The notes under the pieces are model-generated. The model did not search any database, was not told the origin of the DNA, and was given only the letters and a program-made list of their open reading frames with translations. Shown here one piece after another: positions 27,201-48,978 of a stretch of DNA of 64,000 bases. Source of the stretch: Volvox africanus (Eukaryota; Chlorophyta; Chlorophyceae; Chlamydomonadales; Volvocaceae); the NCBI GenBank assembly GCA_030268105.1, contig BSDZ01000038.1, positions 186,001-250,000 on the forward strand, written 5' to 3'. Position 1 is the first letter of the stretch. Each line of letters starts with the position of its first letter. The position numbers and the translations under genes are program-made.

Positions 27201-30200
27201 GCAAAAATGCTGCTTAACAAGTACTGTGAATCGGTCTTCCAGTCCCAGCGTCGTCCGACGCGCACGGTCATGGTGCGTATATGATGCAAAATTGACTGTC
27301 GAGTGTTTTTCTGGGGTCTGGACTTGGAGGTTGAAGACATGCATTTACTCGAGCGCGTGCTGGAGTTAACCGTAGCTCGGCTTTGGCGTTCCCAATGTGC
27401 AAGCAGCTGGAATTTTAACGTCGTTTGCTTGTTTTATGACTGCAATTAAAAGATCTTGATGTGCCCTGCAGATCGGCAAAGTGCCTGTGGGCAGCGAGCA
27501 CAGGATTGCTCTGCAGACCATGACCACAACGGACACACGAAATGTTCAGGCCACTGTTGACCAGGTAACAACGGCGGTGCAAGCTCGGATTAATGCAGCG
27601 CGTGTGTGTGCTCCCACGAACGTCGGCGGTCGCACGGATGGAAACGTTCCTAACAATCCATGAGTGACAATCTTAAAGTTAAAACTTTTACTACATGACA
27701 ATTTGATTGTTTGCTCGTTCGATCTTCCATAATTGAACTCGCCTGTGCCGGGCGGGCCTGTGCCTGTGCCTGTGCTATGCTTCACTCCGCACGCACCCGG
27801 TATGGCGCTCAGATATTAGGAAAGGCTTGAGAATTAAATACTTCAATTCTATAATTAATCTCTAAATTGCACCACCTGTCGACCATGCGGCTTGCGCGCC
27901 GTTCGTCCTACGATGCAGGTGAAGAAGTGCGCAGACGCGGGCGCGGACATTGTCCGTATCACGGTGCAGGGGAAAAAAGAGGCGGAGGCGTGCATGCGCA
28001 TTCGTGAGCAGCTCTTCAAGGACAGGTGGGCAGCTGGAGCGTGGAAGCGAGAACAGTTTAGACGTGTGCCTCGAGCGAGACAAGCGGCGGTCAGGCGGCG
28101 GGGTCGAACCACAGTAGGGATGATTGGGCCACCGTGGATACATTGGCTTACTAAACCTTTCACAGACCTCGAAATGGGCGGAATTGGCGGTGTCCTCCAT
28201 TGTGTGTGTGTGTATTGGGCCGTTGCCCCTCTGCAAGGGTGATAAGAGGGATACGCATCATTCGTTCAGCCTGTCTCATTCTGACGGAGGCGGCTCCGAA
28301 ATCTCGCAGGTACGACGTTCCACTCGTGGCGGACATTCACTTCCAGCCCACCGTGGCCATGATGGTGGCGGACGCCTTCGAGAAGGTAAGTACACGTATC
28401 ATGTCATGCCATGTGAGGGAAAGCCAAACAGTGAAAGGGGAGACGGAGGATGGCGAGGGGGGAATAAATGTTCTGTGGTCCAACGGTGGTGGCAGATCTG
28501 CGTCATGCTTCCGGTGGGCTGCAATATCAGGACTGCTAAGATGGGGGACAAGTAATCGGCAATGTACGCACAAGGCCCCGTTGGCGGGTACCCACCCCCG
28601 CCCCCGTTGGCGGGTATTTTTGTGATACGTGAATGTGTCACGTTGACTGTGATATATTCCTGATTCACTTGATCAAGTGATCCTGCTTGTGGGGTGATGG
28701 GGTGATGGGGTGCTACTGCTGATGGTGCTGATGGTCGTATAATGGTGATGGTGCTCCGTTCATTCTCCACATTTCCCCGCCCTCTCGCAGATCCGCATCA
28801 ACCCGGGCAACTTTGTGGACGGCCGTAAGAGCTTCGACGTCATCAATTACGACGACCCACGGGTCAGTTGGGGCAGCAGCGCGTGACTTTTTTACGATTG
28901 GAGTCTGGGGAAGGCGGTCAGGGGTCCACCTGTCCGGACTCCTTGTATCTCTTGAGACTTTCGAGTATATAGTTCTCCGTTTTCTCCGTCACAGCCACAT
29001 TTTGGACTTCTCGTTCGGAGGTCTGTCGGATTTTCTCTCTGACACGCGTGTATCTCCTGCCGGGCAAGTCCTTCAGGAGTTTGAGCGGGAGCGGGAGCTG
29101 ATTGAGGAGACGTTCACCCCGCTGGTGCTTAAGTGCAAGCAGATGGGTCGCGCGATGCGTATTGGGACCAACCATGGCTCGCTGTCTGCTCGTATCCTGT
29201 CCTTTTACGGAGACACGCCGCGGTGGGTGTCAGCAGCAGATAAGGGGGAAGAGAAGAGGGGGAGGAGGAAAGAAAAGATGGGAGTACGACGAGGGAGAGG
29301 GTTGGAAATGGTTGGGAGACAAAGAACAGGCATATGGGTGTGTATGTGTTTGTATTTGGGGGGGGAGATGAAGATGGGATCAGTGAAAGATGGCGGATAA
29401 GCACGATGGGGTCACGGGGGGTTTCATTGTAACGTCAGTAGCGCTGCTGGAGGTCAATGGGGGGTCATGCGGAAGCTCCACCTCACCTCACATTGTCGCA
29501 CTGGGGGGCGCCGGGGAGCTGCGAGGTCCCCTTAGCTCGGTGAAGGTCAATCAGCGTGTGTGTGTATGTACGGATGTGCGGTCGACTCTGAGAGTGTTCG
29601 AAGTGGGATCCGGTTGTCGCGCCCAGGACTCGCTGCCTCTCAATTATTTTTTCCCTTTAGAGTTGGCATTGTGATAATTTTTATGTAAAGAAATGTCAAA
29701 TCCCGCCTTCCCGTCCCGTCCCCGTTCCCATCCGCAGCGGTATGGTGGAGTCGGCCTTCGAATTCGCGGATGTCTGCCGCAAACACGACTACCACAACTT
29801 CGTGTTCTCAATGAAGGCGTCAAACCCGCTGGTGATGGTTCAGGCCTACCGACTGCTGGCGGAGGAGATGTACAAGAAGGCCTGGGACTACCCGTTGCAT
29901 CTCGGTGTTACGGGTACGACAGGCATTGTGTAGTCGTATACATATGTGTGTGTTTACACGATATCATGTATTACATCTATGTGTGTGTATGTGTGTGTGT
30001 GTGCTTTGGGCTTGAGAGGGAAATGGCAAAGAGGTTAGGACCCCTACTGAGTGGAGCTGTTTGGGGTTTTGGGGTGAGTGGGTCCAGGCGTGATGGCTAC
30101 ATGGCTGGTTGCGGGCTCAAGGCGTTTTTGCAAGACGTTTTGGGGTCTGAAATTTCCTGTAGCCGGAGCTAAGGTCTCTGCGGTATCTTCGAAATCATTT

Positions 30201-33200
30201 CGGGTGCGCTCACCCGTTACGCCATCTGCATGCCCCCACATCATGAGGTCTCATCCCTTCCTAATTCCTCCCCTCCCCTCCTCCTCCCCCCCCTTCCCCC
30301 CCTCCCTGTAGAGGCGGGTGAGGGAGAGGACGGGCGAATGAAGAGCGCCATTGGCATCGGAGCGCTGCTGATGGACGGCCTCGGCGACACCATCCGCGTG
30401 TCTCTCACGGAGGATCCGGAGTACGAGATTGACCCGTGCAAGCGCCTGGCGGGGCTGGGCGAGCACGCATGGGGCTCGGTGAGGCATTGGGGTGGGGGTG
30501 GGGGTGGGGAGTGAAAACCACCACCCTGGTGGTGACGACCGCACTTAGGAATGGTAATGTGTGTGTTTGGTGATTGGAAGGTAATAATGGTGATAGTGGT
30601 GGTGGTAGCGATCATCGTGATCATCATCATCCGCATACATTATTCCAGTAGCCGATGTCTCTTGGTTGAAGTCGGAACCGTTGCACAATCCCGTGTTTTG
30701 GAGGGAGGGGGAAAGGGCGGTCGCGAGTCGGTTTCATTTTGAGTGGGTATCCTCCAAAACAGCCCTCACTGCTGCGTCGTTACTCACCCAGATATTCTCT
30801 TACCCCTTTCCCCCCCCTCCCCCCCACACACAAACACACGCGCGCCGCCTCGGGTAGGGTTTGGGAGTGGCTCCGTTCACCGAGACCACACGTGACACGC
30901 ACACCTTCAAGCGCCGAGTGGGTGATCTGCCGGTCCAGCGGGAGGGCGAGGACCTCGACTTCCGAGGAGCCCTCCACCGCGATGGCACTGTGTATAGCGC
31001 TGTCAGCCTGGCGGATCTAAAGCAACCCGAGGTGAGGCGATGAGGCGGAAGGGGGTGCTGGGGGAGGGGAAGAACCCGTGGGGATTCGGGTGGGGGGGGA
31101 CAGGGGGAGCTGGGGAATAAAGTAAGTTGTGGGTTCGGTGGACGGGGTATCACAAGAGACCGCAAAACATCCCTTCCGACGTAGGCCGTGACCCAATAAT
31201 GCGATTTTTCGTTTTTTGAACACAAAATACACTCAACGCATACACACGCCCACGCGCGCCCCCACACAAACCCATTTCCCGTCTTGTTTGTCTGCCGGGC
31301 TCGCTTTGCGTCGCGACCTCAGATAACGTACAAGAGGCTCGGGGCCAAGCTGGCAGTTGGGATGCCCTTCAAGGACATCGCCACCTCGGACTCCATCCTC
31401 ATGCGGGAGGTCCCGCCGTCCTCCGACAAGGAGGGGCGCCGCGCATTGCGCCGTCTGCAGGAGGTCACCACTCACGTGATTGCGCCGCTGGAGGCTCTTG
31501 AGCGGGACCCCCTGCCCGGGGCGATTGCGCTGGTGCCGCTCAAGCAAGCTGCCCACGGGAGCGTGACTCTGCCCGAGGCAAGGAAGAGTGTGTTGCTGGG
31601 GGGGGAGAGGATGGGGGGCATGGGGGGAAGAAAGTGAGGGATGAAGCGACGTGAAATCGGAAACAGTCATTAAAGGACTCGTTCATTATGATATTAAGGA
31701 TGTCCTATCCTGCGCCTTGTGTATGTGGGGACTCTCCCGACTCTGCCGACTTATCCCCGTCGCCGTGTCCCCCCTCCCCCGCAACACCGTAGGGCTCCAG
31801 CCGCTGGGCTATTGAGGTGGACGGTACGGAGTCTGAGGAGCAGCTGGGGGCTCTTCGGGAGCTGGGGCCCATTGTGGTGCTGCTCAATGTTGCAGACGGG
31901 GTCAGCCGCTTGCACGCATCCCGCCGCGTATTCGACGTACTGAAGCGCCAAAACGTCACCGCACCCGTCGTCCACAACATTCGATTTCCCGCCGGAACCC
32001 GCCGAGATGAGATTGTCATCAACACCGGCTCCCTCGTGGGCGGCCTGCTGGTGGGTTCGCTTGGATGGAGTTTCACCGGAGCCTTGGTGCCCTAGGACCT
32101 TCCTGCGTGCGTCCTTCCCCGACTAGACCAAATCCACCGTACCATCGGGCCCAGCTAGGCCCCGGGGTGCTATTCCGATGCACTCCACATGTCTAATGCA
32201 GGCGTCCTGGTTGCGGCCTGACTCCCTGACCCCCTGACCCCCTGACCCCTGGACCCCTGGTTGGGAAGATTTAGTTTGGCAGCTTGTGGTGATGGGTGGA
32301 TAGCAATCTATTGTTGCACGCTTCGTATCTCGATGGCCGCAGGTCGATGGTCTCGGTGACGGTGCCCTGGTCGAGTGCCCCGGTGAGGACCTGGACTTCC
32401 TGCGCACGACCGGCTTCGGTCTGCTCCAGGGTTGCCGCATGCGCAACATCAAGACGGAGTACGTCTCATGCCCCTCGTGCGGTCGCACGCTCTTTAACCT
32501 CCAGGTGGGCCGAGACTGGGGAGAGAGAGAGATGAGGGGGTGGGGGTGGCAAGGTGTGTCGCGGGTTTGGGGCCTTACCGACGCTGACGGGAACGAAATC
32601 TTGGCTGAAGTGGAGGGGTGCAGATATATTCGAGGTCTGGTTTTGCGCAGAAAGAGAGGTCTTAGTTGTATAGGGAGTAACGCATTTGTAAGTGATTGTT
32701 GAGAATGATCGACACATGCATGCATGTGTGGGAAAGGAATGATGCGGTGACAGCGAGCCGGGCGCTTTCATTTCTAATACTCATGATTGTGGGTCCGCTG
32801 TGTATTGCGTGACTGTGTGGTTTCGGAGCGCAGGAGGTAACTGACCAGATCCGGCAGCGCACGGGCCACTTGCCTGGTGTGGCCATCGCCGTCATGGGCT
32901 GCATTGTCAACGGCCCAGGTGGGCGGGTGGGCGGGTGGGAGGGGTCTGCGGGTGGGTGGGGAGGGTGGGCGGGACCATTGGTGGGCATGGGAGATGGAAG
33001 GACCGTTGGCATGCAGGTTGTCCTCTGCCCCAGGAGTGGAAAGAAAGTTCGGGGAGGTACTCAGGAAGAGAGATTGGATGGCCTGTAATTGAAAGCCAAC
33101 CAGCCACCAGCAAAATGTGCGAACACGGACACCGCAAAACTGGTCCACCTTGCCCGCGTCATTCCTCCTCCCCTTCAGGCGAGATGGCTGACGCGGACTT

Positions 33201-34059
33201 CGGCTACGTGGGCGGTGCCCCGGGCAAGATCGACTTGTACGTGGGCAAGGAGGTGGTGCGGCGCGCCATCCCCATGGAGTCGGTGAGTGCGAAATTGGGT
33301 GGAAATATGGATTGCATAGCTGATGGATTATACGAGGTGTGGATTATTGCCGTACCGCCAATACGCGCACCTACCCATTATTTATCCGAGAGCTTTGGGG
33401 GTTGTAGTGTAGTAGCCCATACAAGCACTTACCGACATTACAGCCCGACCAGGGCTTTTCGTGCATTATGGTGGATACGGATAGGTCGCAGCTGTCCTTA
33501 GATGCGGCACATTGGGACAACAGCTGGCTTCAGGAAGTGTGTAGGATAGGGGGGTACATCACCCGTGGCCACTAACCTGGCAGTCCCTACCTTCCCCGGT
33601 GTTTCGGGGCACCCTCATCCAGTCTCCCATGCCGACTTCTCCGAAATCAGTGGTTTTCCCAGGTTCAGCACCCACCACCAGCATCCAGCGGAATCTGCCG
33701 AATCAACTAAGGCGTCAACTCCGCTACTGGTCAGCTCGCAGGTCACTTTAATTGGGGTCGTCACCGTCCATCGACATGGGGGCACCCTGCCCTTAACTTT
33801 AGGGTCTTTGGCCCGCTCTCGGTCGGGGTAGAACCTGGAACTCCAGGGGCATATTAGTCGTGCCATAACAGTCGTGCCTGAACACGAATAATTCAGGAAG
33901 TGTCTGTCGTTCCCCCCTCCGCCATGTACACACGATATGTATCCCCCTCCTCCCACACAGGCATGTGACCAGCTCATCGAGTTGATTAAGGAGCATGGCC
34001 GCTGGGTGGAGCCCCCGGTGGTGGAGGAGGAAGCGAAGGAGCTGGTGGCCACCGCGTAA
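27201..34059 (+). CDS. ispG: 4-hydroxy-3-methylbut-2-enyl diphosphate synthase (IspG/HDS/GcpE), transit-peptide exon not found
   Basis: Penultimate enzyme of the plastid MEP pathway: converts MEcPP to HMBPP with a [4Fe-4S] cluster and ferredoxin. Fifteen exons chain without a phase error: 27201-27272, 27472-27564, 27919-28025, 28310-28385, 28791-28862, 29077-29222, 29738-29913, 30312-30478, 30858-31031, 31323-31577, 31793-32050, 32343-32504, 32834-32918, 33179-33282 and 33961-34059 (TAA), 681 residues. Early motifs include [34 protein letters not shown] and [18 protein letters not shown] follows. The plant-type insert (VRLLG-like A* region, exons 8-11) is present. Cluster ligands are visible: CPSC (residues 575 and 578), GCIVNGPGE (Cys 609, Glu 616). 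The intron after 31577 uses GC, supported by LPEGSSRW matching plant LPEGTR. The last intron holds a mobile repeat insertion. The enzyme appears intact. Confidence 0.96.
33541..33891 (+). mobile_element. Small dispersed element, copy 1, bounded by 12-bp direct repeats
   Basis: The 351-bp insert in the last IspG intron starts GTAGGATAGGGGGGTACATC and shares about 295 bases, at over 95% by eye, with the elements at 48979-49528. Perfect direct repeats TTCAGGAAGTGT flank it at 33529-33540 and 33892-33903, as expected for a target-site duplication. A GGTTCAGCACC segment resembles a pol III B box (GGTTCGANNCC). There is no poly(A) tail and no transposase. A SINE-like retroposon is the best guess. 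Confidence 0.7.
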
Positions 34060-35915
34060 GGGTGCTCTGAAGCTGTGGGTTCGTTGCGGCCGTTGGAAAT
34101 GAAAGCGGAGTCAGTGTAGCGGTGACCGAGCTTCTGCTGACGCCCGCTGGTGGCGAGTTTAAGGCAGGGCGGTACGAGAAGAAGCTTCTGGTGTCATAAC
34201 AGATTAGGGTGGTGGTGCCCTCTGGACGGGGCTGATGAAGAACGGGGCCTGGGGATTGTGATGCATGGGCACTGGCCGTGGAGGCCTGGTTTGGCTGTTC
34301 GAGGCAGGCGGAACGGGGCGGCAGATTCGGATGTTCCTTCCTCATTTAGTAACCGACGAGAGCCCGTGAGTACCCCTTATGCCGGTTGGTCCAAGGTACG
34401 CTGAAGGAATAAGGCCCGGGGAAACCTGGGAGAGCCCTTGCGTGTGGTTGTGAGTCCACTTCCAGGTTTGAGGCCTATGGTGGGTCTAGGGTTTAGTCCT
34501 CTCCGAACCAGTGCTCTTGGTCGGAGTTGTGTCCTTGTTTGAGGTCTGGCAGGGTAGGGGGATGGGCGGATGTGATCGGGGAATGTGGTGGTGCCTTGCC
34601 GGCCTGTTTTATGGGTTGCGTGTTTTCTTCTTATGGGAAGGTGAGCGGCGGGCGTTTTTTCTTTCTGGCCTTTCGTCTTTTTCCCCGACTCAGCTGTAAG
34701 GTTCAGCATGGTCCTGCCATGAGCGTAGAATATCGTATGCAAAGGCTGGGATCTGCGAGTTAAGAATCTTAGGAGAAGGGAAAGCTGTCCAACATACCTG
34801 CACATATAGTTGGGCGCGTATCAATGCTTCTCCGCAACCCTGCAGTCATCGGCTGCTGCCTAATTGGTGCCTGTTATCTTACTCGGCTGACTCGGGGCGA
34901 TGGTCGAGTCAGCTGGTCGTTAGGGTGCTGGTGAAATGTATGGGTATATATGCCATATCCAAAGTCAGGCAGGACGCGAGAGGGTCGATCTGCGCATCAT
35001 TAAATGACAGATTGCAGCCCTCCTATTTGTAATTCGCCTCCTGTGTAAACTGTTCATCCGAGAGGCAATAATGGAAGGGGGTGAAGGCCTTTCCCTGTGG
35101 CGGTGTTAACCATGATGCAGCGAATTTGACTACGTTTTTTGTAAAAAAATATTTTGTGATACTTATCTCTTTCTCTATAAATACAAACCTGTTCTCTCCG
35201 GATCTGCGCTGCAACTTTTACAAAGTTGTATACATACTATTTGTCCATACTCCTAACCAGATTAAAAAGGTTTGAGCAAAGTATCAATGTCATAATGAAT
35301 CGTGACTTACATCATAATCAGCCTAGGTAAGGCACGATACGCCAGAACGCGTGCATAAACAAGACCAGCTGCTTATTACTTAACTGAAGAACAGGCCACA
35401 TTGCAGCACCTAGCTACTAGTCCGCCTAGTTCCAAGCACTCCAGACACAACTTTATGTGCACATACCTGTCACAAATGGGTACCGCGTATCTTTTCCAAC
35501 GGCACTACTTGGTTAAAACGACACTTAACGTAAAACACACGTATGGACACTCAAAAAGTTAGCGCACATCAATGTGTCTCTTGATACTCCTACAGGAGAT
35601 AGAAAACCTCGCAGTATGACAAACAAGACGCGAGTCGACCCAGCAAAGTCGGATCCATCACTAACTTTGAGTGACACCCATTCGCCATGCTGCAGCTGCA
35701 AAAACATCAGTGTATTTGCATCTACCCACTAAGCCTTGGTCACCTGCACTCCTGCAGTGCCAGTGTAGCACTGCTAACTTCACCACACGGCATCAAAGCA
35801 CCACTCCTGCAGCTAATGAAGTGGACCAAGTTGCGTCAAAAACCCCGCTTGAAATCTGGCCCTGATTCCTAGTGTTCCTGTGAATATTAACTGATTCCCG
35901 CAACCACCAGGTCGT
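34060..35915. other. Convergent intergenic region between IspG and Ycf54
   Basis: Holds the 3' UTRs of both genes. TGTAA candidates for IspG occur near 34694 and 35025. The left part is GC-rich, while 35100-35600 is AT-rich. No additional gene was recognised. Confidence 0.55.
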
Positions 35916-36829
35916 TCAGTGCTTGGGCACAAACACGTTCCACCAGCCGGGAGTATACCGTGCATACGGGGCGGTCCAATTGCCCACAGGCTTAAACTCC
36001 GGGACCTCCCCACCAACAGCGAGAACCTCGCTGTCGAGCATGTCTTGAAGGTCAATGCGGAGCACGCGGTCGAGGCGGAGCTTCATAAACCTGGGAATGG
36101 CGCAGGGATGGTTGCAACGTTGGGTCTTAATGGCCAAGCGGATCTCGTAGATCTGTTATCGCAAAAATTGAGTGATCCTAAATGCCTACAGGATTGCATA
36201 ACATGATCCAAGAACCGTCAACTCGCGAGCACCTGAACATGACACGCCGCCCAGAATGACGTTGAAAAGATCTCAGACTCAGTATGGCATTAACCAAAAA
36301 GAAAAGATCTTACGTAATCCAAGTCTTGTCCGTAGAAATCAGGGCGACACAAGGCCGCTTGACCTGCTTCGCAAGCTCAGGGAATTTCTTGTCCAACCAG
36401 ACAGGCTCTGGAACAATGTAGAAATCATTCTCGCGGTTTTGCTCCTTGAAAAAGCGGACGCGTTCCCTGAGCTGCTCAGCCACCGACTCATTCTGGGGAT
36501 CGTTAAAGAAGAAGTCGCAGTTGCAAACCAGCGCCGCCCATTCCTGTACATCCAACAGAATTATTTTACAACCAATGACCCATAAATTATGAAATGGCCG
36601 AACATGCCTTGGTTTGGCCTGACTGCTGTGCCGAGGGTGACTCCGCTGCAGCTGCGGCCCGAGGGACGAAGGTCTTGCGGCTGATAGCCACGTCGTTGGC
36701 GCGAACTACTGCAAAAGCGGGGCGCTGAGCAGTGAAGGGGCGAGCCACAAGGTGGTTGATGGTGGCAACCGCGGCCTTGCGGCTGACGGCCGTGCCGGTT
36801 GTGCACTGCGTACGCATGGTCTGGGCCAT
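35916..36829 (-). CDS. ycf54: Ycf54 protein, subunit/assembly factor of Mg-protoporphyrin IX monomethyl ester cyclase
   Basis: Plastid protein needed for ring E formation in chlorophyll synthesis, where it supports the AcsF/CHL27 cyclase; plant orthologue LCAA, Chlamydomonas CGL78. Exons: 36829-36608, 36543-36314 and 36090-35916 (TGA), 208 residues. The N terminus (MAQTMRTQC... rich in Ala, Thr, Arg, Ser) is a chloroplast transit peptide; an upstream in-frame ATG at 36862 would add 11 residues. The core reads ALVCNCDFFFNDPQNESVAE, FYIVPEPVWLDKKFPELAKQ and RPCVALISTDKTWITFMKLR, then a tail with GGEVPEFKPVGNWTAPYA. This matches nuclear-encoded green-algal Ycf54. The first intron (36607-36544) begins with GC (AAG/GCATGT) and ends AG; no nearby GT keeps frame. 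The gene is nuclear here although it is plastid-encoded in red algae. Confidence 0.92.
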
Positions 36830-38253
36830 ATTAGCTCTGGTCAGGGAACAAAAAAATTCCACGAGAGTGTTAAAACAAGTTCAGAGTCAACACATCACTT
36901 TTGACAAGTTTAGCATTACACAAGATTTTAAGGTTGATTGATTACGGCCAAGAAGCGGTACGAGTGCCGAGAGGTACAATTTAGCGTACCTGATGCCGAC
37001 CCTGACAATCTGCGCGTACAGATGTGCATCAGGAGTGCTACATCTAATTTGGAGATTTTAAGTGCGCTTTCGGGGGCTCGACTGAAGAAGTTTTTCCGAT
37101 ACATTCAGCCTCTATACACGATCTCCGATTAAAGCGTAGCGCTTATAAAGGTATCATTAAGGGCCATTTTCATGTAAAATGAGAATCGGATTCCCAATTA
37201 TTATAGGAGATCTCTACGAAGTTAAAAAAAGCCAGACAACAATTTAACTTGCCTGCCTTGCCTGCGAAGGCCAGGTTCCCAAGGGGACGGGAGTTGAGAT
37301 GTGACGCCGTGTGCATATCATTATAAATATCTCAGGGTTTTTTTCAAGGATCCGGCAACAGGACTTGAAGACAAGGTAGAGGAGAGACACCAAATGAATC
37401 CAGCTCTTACAGCCACTAGGAGAGCTTAATTGAAAAGACAGGTAGTACTGGCACATGACAACTACTTCCAGCATTGATGAATATTTCCGACCTATCAACC
37501 GCCAATAAGTATACAACCTGAGCAGCTCGTACTAGTGAGCTTGCGATTTGTGAGCACGAGCCTTTTAAGTATCAAATTAGGGCATGGACATTTCAATTTA
37601 GCGTCCCTCCTGACGCACATCGTTGCACCATCATGGCCCCGACCATGATTGATTGCGCTGCGCCGATCCCTTCAAGCCCCCAGGCTCTCTGCATAGTGGC
37701 ACGCAGGGGACGTCCTGGCTCCTCAGATCCGTGGGGGACATTCTTCCAGGAACACTAAGATATCTAAGGAATGTAATACCAAAACAACTCGTCTTCGCTA
37801 TAGTAACGTTTCCCAGAAGACTGAGTCATGCTGTGCGATGCCAAGGGGCCTTAGAACCTTGGGTCAATCCAGCTTCTAAATACGACCGGGTTATACCCCA
37901 AACCTAGTTACCGACAGCGCCGCCGACGCCTTCCAGCTTTCATGATATGGGTCGAAAACATTGTTCGTCACATGATTTTCTGAGCGTATGAAATGCGTGC
38001 AACCACAACCAATCGCCCAGAAATGAAATGAAAAGCGAAACCAGCGACAAGGAGACGATGCACAGCTGCCTGCTCGGAAATCCAAACGCCTCAAAACCAC
38101 TACACGCGCACATGCAATCCTGCAAGCCTCCGTTAGTGCATAAAATTTGCCGTACCATGGACGCGACAGTAAACCGTTAACACTGTCCACACCGCTTTGC
38201 AACCTGACATTCTGATCTGATCTTCCCCCCCTCAGATTCCCCCAGTAATTAAG
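36830..38253. other. Intergenic, no gene recognised
   Basis: Lies between the 5' end of Ycf54 and the 3' end of tubulin cofactor D, both on the minus strand. It should carry the Ycf54 promoter and the cofactor D 3' UTR. No coding segment, RNA or repeat stands out. Confidence 0.55.
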
Positions 38254-47460
<9,207 letters not shown>

Positions 47461-48403
47461 CTTATATGAACCTGATTAGTGTCTCAAGAAAGGGGGAAAC
47501 GCCTTGACACACAGATGGTTGGCGGCAACCAGTTGACTGGCAGGACACGTTGCTTGTACTAGTATACCGCCACTGCTTGAAAAGAGTTATCCGTTATCGC
47601 CAATTTACAAGAAACCGAACTGTCTTCACGATTTTCTATGATCTCGCGCCCAACTATACTTGTTGTACGCGAAATGTACGATCCGCGTGTTCCGAGCTTC
47701 TGACAAGGTCTAGTTGAACAGGGATGCTGGATGCCCGTCAAAGTCGTACAAAGCGGGAACATTCGGAGCCTCTAACATCAAAAGTCAAGGAAGCCGAGAA
47801 TCTATCGATGATCCATTCAACCCGATGGAGGTTATGAAGTAATTGGTGCACCTGTACAACTTCGGCCACTATGGCCAATCGTACTCCCTTCAATTATCAA
47901 CATCGTGCAGCGATTAACAGATATATTTGCAACGAAACACAAGTGAAGGTGGCTAAATGACATCTCCCGATCCTCAAGCAGCTGTCAGCGCATTCAGTGC
48001 GCAAGCCGTACAAACTGTATGTACCGTACCGTACAAGTAGCTACACATCGGCGTGGTCCTCAGCTTGACGGGAAAATGCAGTTAGTGCCTCGCCGAGTGG
48101 GGGTTAATATCCAGAACCCCCCGTCATATTCGCGGTCGCGGATGCGTTCATGTACATCACGCCGTACATGAAGTTAGGGGCGGAGGATTACATACGACGG
48201 AAAACTAAAAAACACGTACGCGCTTTTGATTCAAGCATTCTTATCTTTATTCTTCTCCTTTTCATTGTTGTTAGTAGTAGTAGTAGTATCATGACATCAC
48301 TATTGATTACACCCACTAATCGTGCGAGTCACGGTCCTTCATCTCGAGCGATCGGACGTCCTTCAAGCCCGCATCTGCTTCTTCGTGAAAGAGAGGATTG
48401 TCC
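47461..48403. other. Upstream region of cofactor D, no gene recognised
   Basis: This stretch precedes the cofactor D start codon on the minus strand and should hold its promoter. CGTAC-type motifs are frequent (for example 48006-48040). No gene was recognised. Confidence 0.5.
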
Positions 48404-48613
48404 TCAGCACTGGCCCCAGCCCCAGCTAGCCCAGCCACCAGCGACGTTCTGGAAGACGTTCACAACATCGATCCTTCCGGGGTACAACGTGTAGAGCACG
48501 TAGAAATAAATGCACAGGGCCAGGACGATGGTGACGGAGCCAAAGCAAGCTGAGATGATGATGACGGGTAGGGAGTGGGGGAAGACCATCAGCACGCGTG
48601 TCACCAGCGCCCT
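48404..48613 (-). CDS. Possible last exon of a small membrane protein
   Basis: After an acceptor-like GTGTAAG, an open segment of about 69 codons ends in TGA at 48404. It encodes a strongly hydrophobic span (VIIISACFGSVTIVLALCIY) followed by FYVLYTLYPG and a Trp/Gly-rich tail. Composition and the acceptor support a coding exon, but no upstream exon could be found: the next kilobase on this strand is the repeated element at 48979-49528. It may be the remnant of a gene. No family was recognised. Confidence 0.35.
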   Translation of the reverse strand, partial: RALVTRVLMVFPHSLPVIIISACFGSVTIVLALCIYFYVLYTLYPGRIDVVNVFQNVAGGWASWGWGQC

Positions 48614-48978
48614 TACACCGCATACGACGGCAAGGGATGATGAGAGGGAGAGGGGGCCGTCCTAAGTTTTAACGGGTTTAAAAGATCGGCATTTTGGTAT
48701 GGCTGTCCTCTATTTGGGCTATCCATCTGGGTCAGTTTTACGGTTATTTGAAACAGGGCCGCCATCCCTGCTCGCCGGCCATCGTTTCCGAAGGTTGATT
48801 GTTCTTTGCTTTCGTTCAAAATGAGCCCACTAGCGCCTCATGTGGCTGAGGTTGCGTCCCTCACGACGAGCCTTCAGGTGGAATTTATATATCAGGAACT
48901 ACAGAAACCTCTTGTGGCACTTGAAGTTTTTTTATGTTTGTATGAGGGGTGCGTGTAATATCACCACTGCTGGTTTGT

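Noticed and set aside
33565..33831. 88-codon frame as a real gene
   Set aside because: It lies in a repeated element inside an IspG intron, starts with GTG, and has no homologous domain or splice partner.
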